DNA from: Kaistia dalseonensis
Lineage (GTDB): Bacteria > Pseudomonadota > Alphaproteobacteria > Rhizobiales > Kaistiaceae
DNA length: 64,000 nucleotides
Assembly (NCBI RefSeq): GCF_030814715.1
Contig: NZ_JAUSVO010000004.1
Span: forward strand, 248,001-312,000
Direction of reading: 5' to 3'
Below are positions 61,494 to 64,000 of this stretch, in pieces; within the stretch, counting starts at the first letter, position 1, and every line of letters begins with the position of its first letter. Position numbers and translations under genes: made by a program. The notes under the pieces were generated by a model. The model was not told the DNA's origin. It did no database searches and worked only from the letters and a program-made list of their open reading frames with translations.

Positions 61494-62190
61494 ACGACAA
61501 CGTCGCCGGCCTTGAGTTCCGGGACGAGGACCTTGGAAACGTAGGTCTCGAAGGCCGTCCGGTTGATGGCGCCGTCCAGAACCCACGGAGCGATGAAGCC
61601 CCGCAGCGTGAGTGCGCCGACGAAGGTCGTGGTTTTCCAGTGACCATGGGGGACACCGACACGGAGCCGTTCGCCGCGCCGGCAGCGACCATGCCGGCGC
61701 GGCATGTTGGCGGTAGCCCATGTTTCATCGATGAAGACGAGCTTCTCCGGATCCTGGTCCAGTTGACCCTCGAACCACGCCTCGCGACGCTTCAGCACGT
61801 CGGGCCGGACCTGCTCGCTGGCGTGCGCGGTCTTTTTTGCGGGTGACGGCGTGCCGGGCGAAGAAGCGCTGGATCGTGCCGTAGCCCAAGACGAGGCCCT
61901 TCGCCGCCAGGCGTGCCCGAACCGCTCGATGGTGGCGTCGCGGTCCGGTCCCAGCGCCTCGAGGACGAGCTCGTGATGAGCCTCGATACGATCGAGCGCC
62001 GGTCCCCGCCCAGGCCTTCGGGCGCGGAGTGCCCTGTTCGCGCTCCCGCATCCTCGATGCCGAACAGCCGCTGCTTTCGAATGCGGTCGTGCTCGGTCTC
62101 CGCTCCGTACTCACCTCCTGAGAGCGCCGGCTTTGTCTCCTCGGCAGGGCGCGCCCGGCGTGGCATCCCGAAAGACCTGGAACGCTGCCG
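61494..62190 (-). pseudogene. IS630-family transposase remnant, frameshifted and truncated
   Basis: Transposase-like peptides lie in more than one frame: LVLGYGTIQRFFARHAVTRKK in one, then KLVFIDETWATANMPRRHGR and FVGALTLRGFIAPWVLDGAI in another. DET is the first catalytic acid of the DDE domain. Homology stops abruptly at ELKAGDVVV (61494), before the second and third acids, and the HTH end near 62150 is also broken. No clear terminal inverted repeats. A decayed IS, inactive. Confidence 0.8.
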
Positions 62191-62227
62191 GCCTTAGTTC
62201 GCTTGGCGACGCGTCAAGGGTTCCAGC

Positions 62228-63886
62228 ATGATCAAGCTCGAGGCCATCCTTGTCCTCCTTCTCGGAGTGGTCGTGACGCATTGGTGCGCGCAGGCGCTCC
62301 GTGGCCGGCTCGCGCTGCCCATCATCCAGATCGCCATCGGCGCGCTGATCGGCCTGAAGACCGGTCTCAGCCTGCAGCTGGAGCCGGAACTCTTCTTCGT
62401 CCTGTTCCTGCCGCCGCTGCTTTTCCTCGATGGCTGGCGCATCCCCACCGAGGACTTGAAGAAGAGCGCCGCGACCGTGCTCTCGCTCGCCTTCGGCCTC
62501 GTCTTCTTTACCGTGCTCGGCGTCGGGCTGCTGCTGCATCTCCTCATCCCGCCAATGCCGCTTTCGGTCTGCTTCGCGCTGGCCGCGGTGCTCTCGCCGA
62601 CCGATGTCGTGGCGGCCGGCGCCATGATGGCGAACATCAAGGTCCCGCAGCGCATGCTGCGCATTCTGGAGGGGGAGGCTCTCTTCAATGACGCCTCCGG
62701 CCTCGTCTGCCTGAAACTGGCGACATCGGCCACCTTGACCGGCGCCTTCTCCCTCTGGGATTCGGTCGGCACGCTCGCCTGGACCGCCATTTGTGGTGTC
62801 GCCATCGGCGCCGCTTCGACCGTGCTCGTTTCGCGCACCAAATCCTGGATGGCCTCCCGGCTCGGCGAAGAGACCCCGTCGCAGATCCTGATCAGCCTGC
62901 TGACGCCCTATGGCGCCTATCTGATCGCCGATCAGCTCGGTTGCTCGGCCGTTCTGGCCGCGGTCACTGCGGGCATCGTGATGAGCAAGCTCGAGATCGG
63001 TGGCATCGTGCTGCCCGTCACCCGCGTGAGCCGCCGATCCGTGTGGGAAACACTGCAATTTACCCTGAACGGCGTCATCTTCCTGCTGCTCGGCGAACAA
63101 TTGCCGGGCATCCTCACGCATCTCAGCGCCAGCATGACGGAAGACGGACATCGTGGCGTCGGCTGGCTCGGCTTCTACATAGCCAGCGTCACCCTCGCGC
63201 TCGCGGCGCTGCGCTTCGTCTGGGTCTGGGTGACCGGCGCGATCTGGCTCGCCCGACAGAGCCAGCCGGGCAAACGGAGGCTGGATCCGAACTGGCGCTT
63301 CGTCGCGGCCATGTCGACGGCGGGCGTGCGCGGCGCCATAACGCTTGCCGGAGCGCTGAGCCTGCCGCTGGTCCTGCCGGATGGCTCGCCATTTCCCGCG
63401 CGCGATCTGGTGATCTCCATTGCGGCAGGCGTCATCATCGCCTCGCTGGTCTTTGCCAATCTGACTTTGCCTGTCCTCCTGCGGGGGCTCCGCCTGCCTG
63501 CAGCCGCGCCCGACGGTCGCGAGGAGAGCGCGGCCCGCATCCAGTCGGCGCAGGCGGCCCTTGCAGCGCTCGCCAAGGCGAGAGGCCAGAATACCAAGCA
63601 GCCGGAAGGGTTCCTCGCGGCTGCGGCTGGCATCGCGGAGCAATATCAGCGGCGGATCACGCAGTTGCGGCCCGAGACCACCGTCGACGCGGACGGCGCC
63701 ACGATCGACATTCGGGAGGCGCTGCAACACGAGCAGTCCCTCCGCCTGCTGGCGATCAAGGCGGAGCGCGCGGCGATCATCGGCATGGCGCGGCAGAGCC
63801 AGATCTCCGACAGCCTGGCGAAGAGGATGCTGCGCGAGACCGACCTCGCAGAGACATCCTATGACGCGGCGTCCGAGGCGGTCTGA
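62228..63886 (+). CDS. Na+/H+ antiporter, NhaP/CPA1 family
   Basis: 552 residues. About twelve membrane segments up to residue 430, followed by a cytoplasmic helical tail (REESAARIQSAQAALAAL onwards). Ion-site blocks: SPTDVVAAGAMMANIKVP, ALFNDASGLVCLKLATS (catalytic acid pair ND) and AAMSTAGVRGAITLAGALSL. Exchanges Na+ or K+ for protons across the inner membrane for pH and salt control. Starts at ATG 62228, with no convincing Shine-Dalgarno, just beyond the IS remnant. Confidence 0.92.
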   Translation: MIKLEAILVLLLGVVVTHWCAQALRGRLALPIIQIAIGALIGLKTGLSLQLEPELFFVLFLPPLLFLDGWRIPTEDLKKSAATVLSLAFGLVFFTVLGVGLLLHLLIPPMPLSVCFALAAVLSPTDVVAAGAMMANIKVPQRMLRILEGEALFNDASGLVCLKLATSATLTGAFSLWDSVGTLAWTAICGVAIGAASTVLVSRTKSWMASRLGEETPSQILISLLTPYGAYLIADQLGCSAVLAAVTAGIVMSKLEIGGIVLPVTRVSRRSVWETLQFTLNGVIFLLLGEQLPGILTHLSASMTEDGHRGVGWLGFYIASVTLALAALRFVWVWVTGAIWLARQSQPGKRRLDPNWRFVAAMSTAGVRGAITLAGALSLPLVLPDGSPFPARDLVISIAAGVIIASLVFANLTLPVLLRGLRLPAAAPDGREESAARIQSAQAALAALAKARGQNTKQPEGFLAAAAGIAEQYQRRITQLRPETTVDADGATIDIREALQHEQSLRLLAIKAERAAIIGMARQSQISDSLAKRMLRETDLAETSYDAASEAV

Positions 63887-64000
63887 GGATGGCGCGCCGC
63901 CTCGGCCAGATACGCACGTATGATCGCGCTGACCCAATGTTGGATAGGGCGGCCGCGCGTAGGGCTCTACCCTTCGGCCAGGCCAAGAGATGGCGACGGC
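63887..64000. other. Terminal stretch, no gene recognised
   Basis: About 110 bases after the antiporter stop. No convincing reading frame, hairpin or RNA gene was seen before the window ends. Confidence 0.3.

Noticed and set aside
62111-63937. 608-codon minus-strand frame opposite the antiporter
   Set aside because: Antisense of NhaP-type gene with compositionally biased product.

Overview
The window is GC-rich DNA with short intergenic gaps, many 4-base ATGA start/stop overlaps, an ortho-cleavage set in the order pcaD-C-H-G-B divergent from pcaQ, many ABC importers and Hyphomicrobiales-style intergenic palindromes. Together these point to a free-living alphaproteobacterium of the order Hyphomicrobiales (Rhizobiales). 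The genus cannot be fixed from the sequence alone. No rRNA, tRNA or CRISPR array was seen.

Layout. (1) 1-6014: sugar-type ABC importer (ATPase cut by the window edge, binding protein) divergent from an enolase-superfamily dehydratase, an SGNH hydrolase and an arabinose/fucose-isomerase-family protein, with two identical 17-bp operators between them. (2) 6081-11862: a small secreted protein, then a complete five-gene peptide/opine-type ABC importer. (3) 11970-17159: OsmC-type peroxidase, a two-gene cassette of unknown function (PLD-like HKD protein plus CYTH-like protein), a DUF2161-like protein and a spermidine-synthase-like protein. (4) 17328-24626: Gfo/Idh/MocA oxidoreductase, a NitT/TauT-type importer, an RpiR regulator and a flavin monooxygenase. 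(5) 24662-30331: RND efflux pump flanked by two TetR regulators. (6) 30366-37311: pobA/pobR and pcaDCHGB/pcaQ, converting 4-hydroxybenzoate through protocatechuate to 3-oxoadipate. (7) 37336-45962: branched-chain-type ABC importer enclosed by two paralogous aryl-aldehyde dehydrogenases and a coniferyl-alcohol-dehydrogenase-like SDR. (8) 46166-58298: AraC regulator, a MEDS-BTAD regulator and a nine-gene P450 operon. (9) 58606-63886: uracil-DNA glycosylase family protein, paired CrcB fluoride channels, CDP-diacylglycerol pyrophosphatase, an IS630 remnant and an NhaP-type antiporter.

The most striking unit is the nine-gene operon at 48905-58298. It encodes a P450, a dikinase split into an ATP-binding half and a phosphohistidine half, two HD phosphohydrolases, an aldehyde dehydrogenase, an SDR, a 2Fe-2S ferredoxin and a ferredoxin reductase. 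Its content matches the cre pathway described for 4-cresol in Corynebacterium glutamicum, where the phenol is first phosphorylated, the methyl group is oxidised by a P450 that recognises the phosphorylated ring, and the phosphate is then removed. The expected product, 4-hydroxybenzoate, is the substrate of PobA about 17 kb away, so the window could encode an almost complete route from an alkylphenol to 3-oxoadipate. PcaIJ and PcaF are not in the window.

The least explained unit is the PLD-like/CYTH-like gene pair at 12707-15597, which has its own predicted promoter and terminator-like hairpin and no metabolic neighbours.
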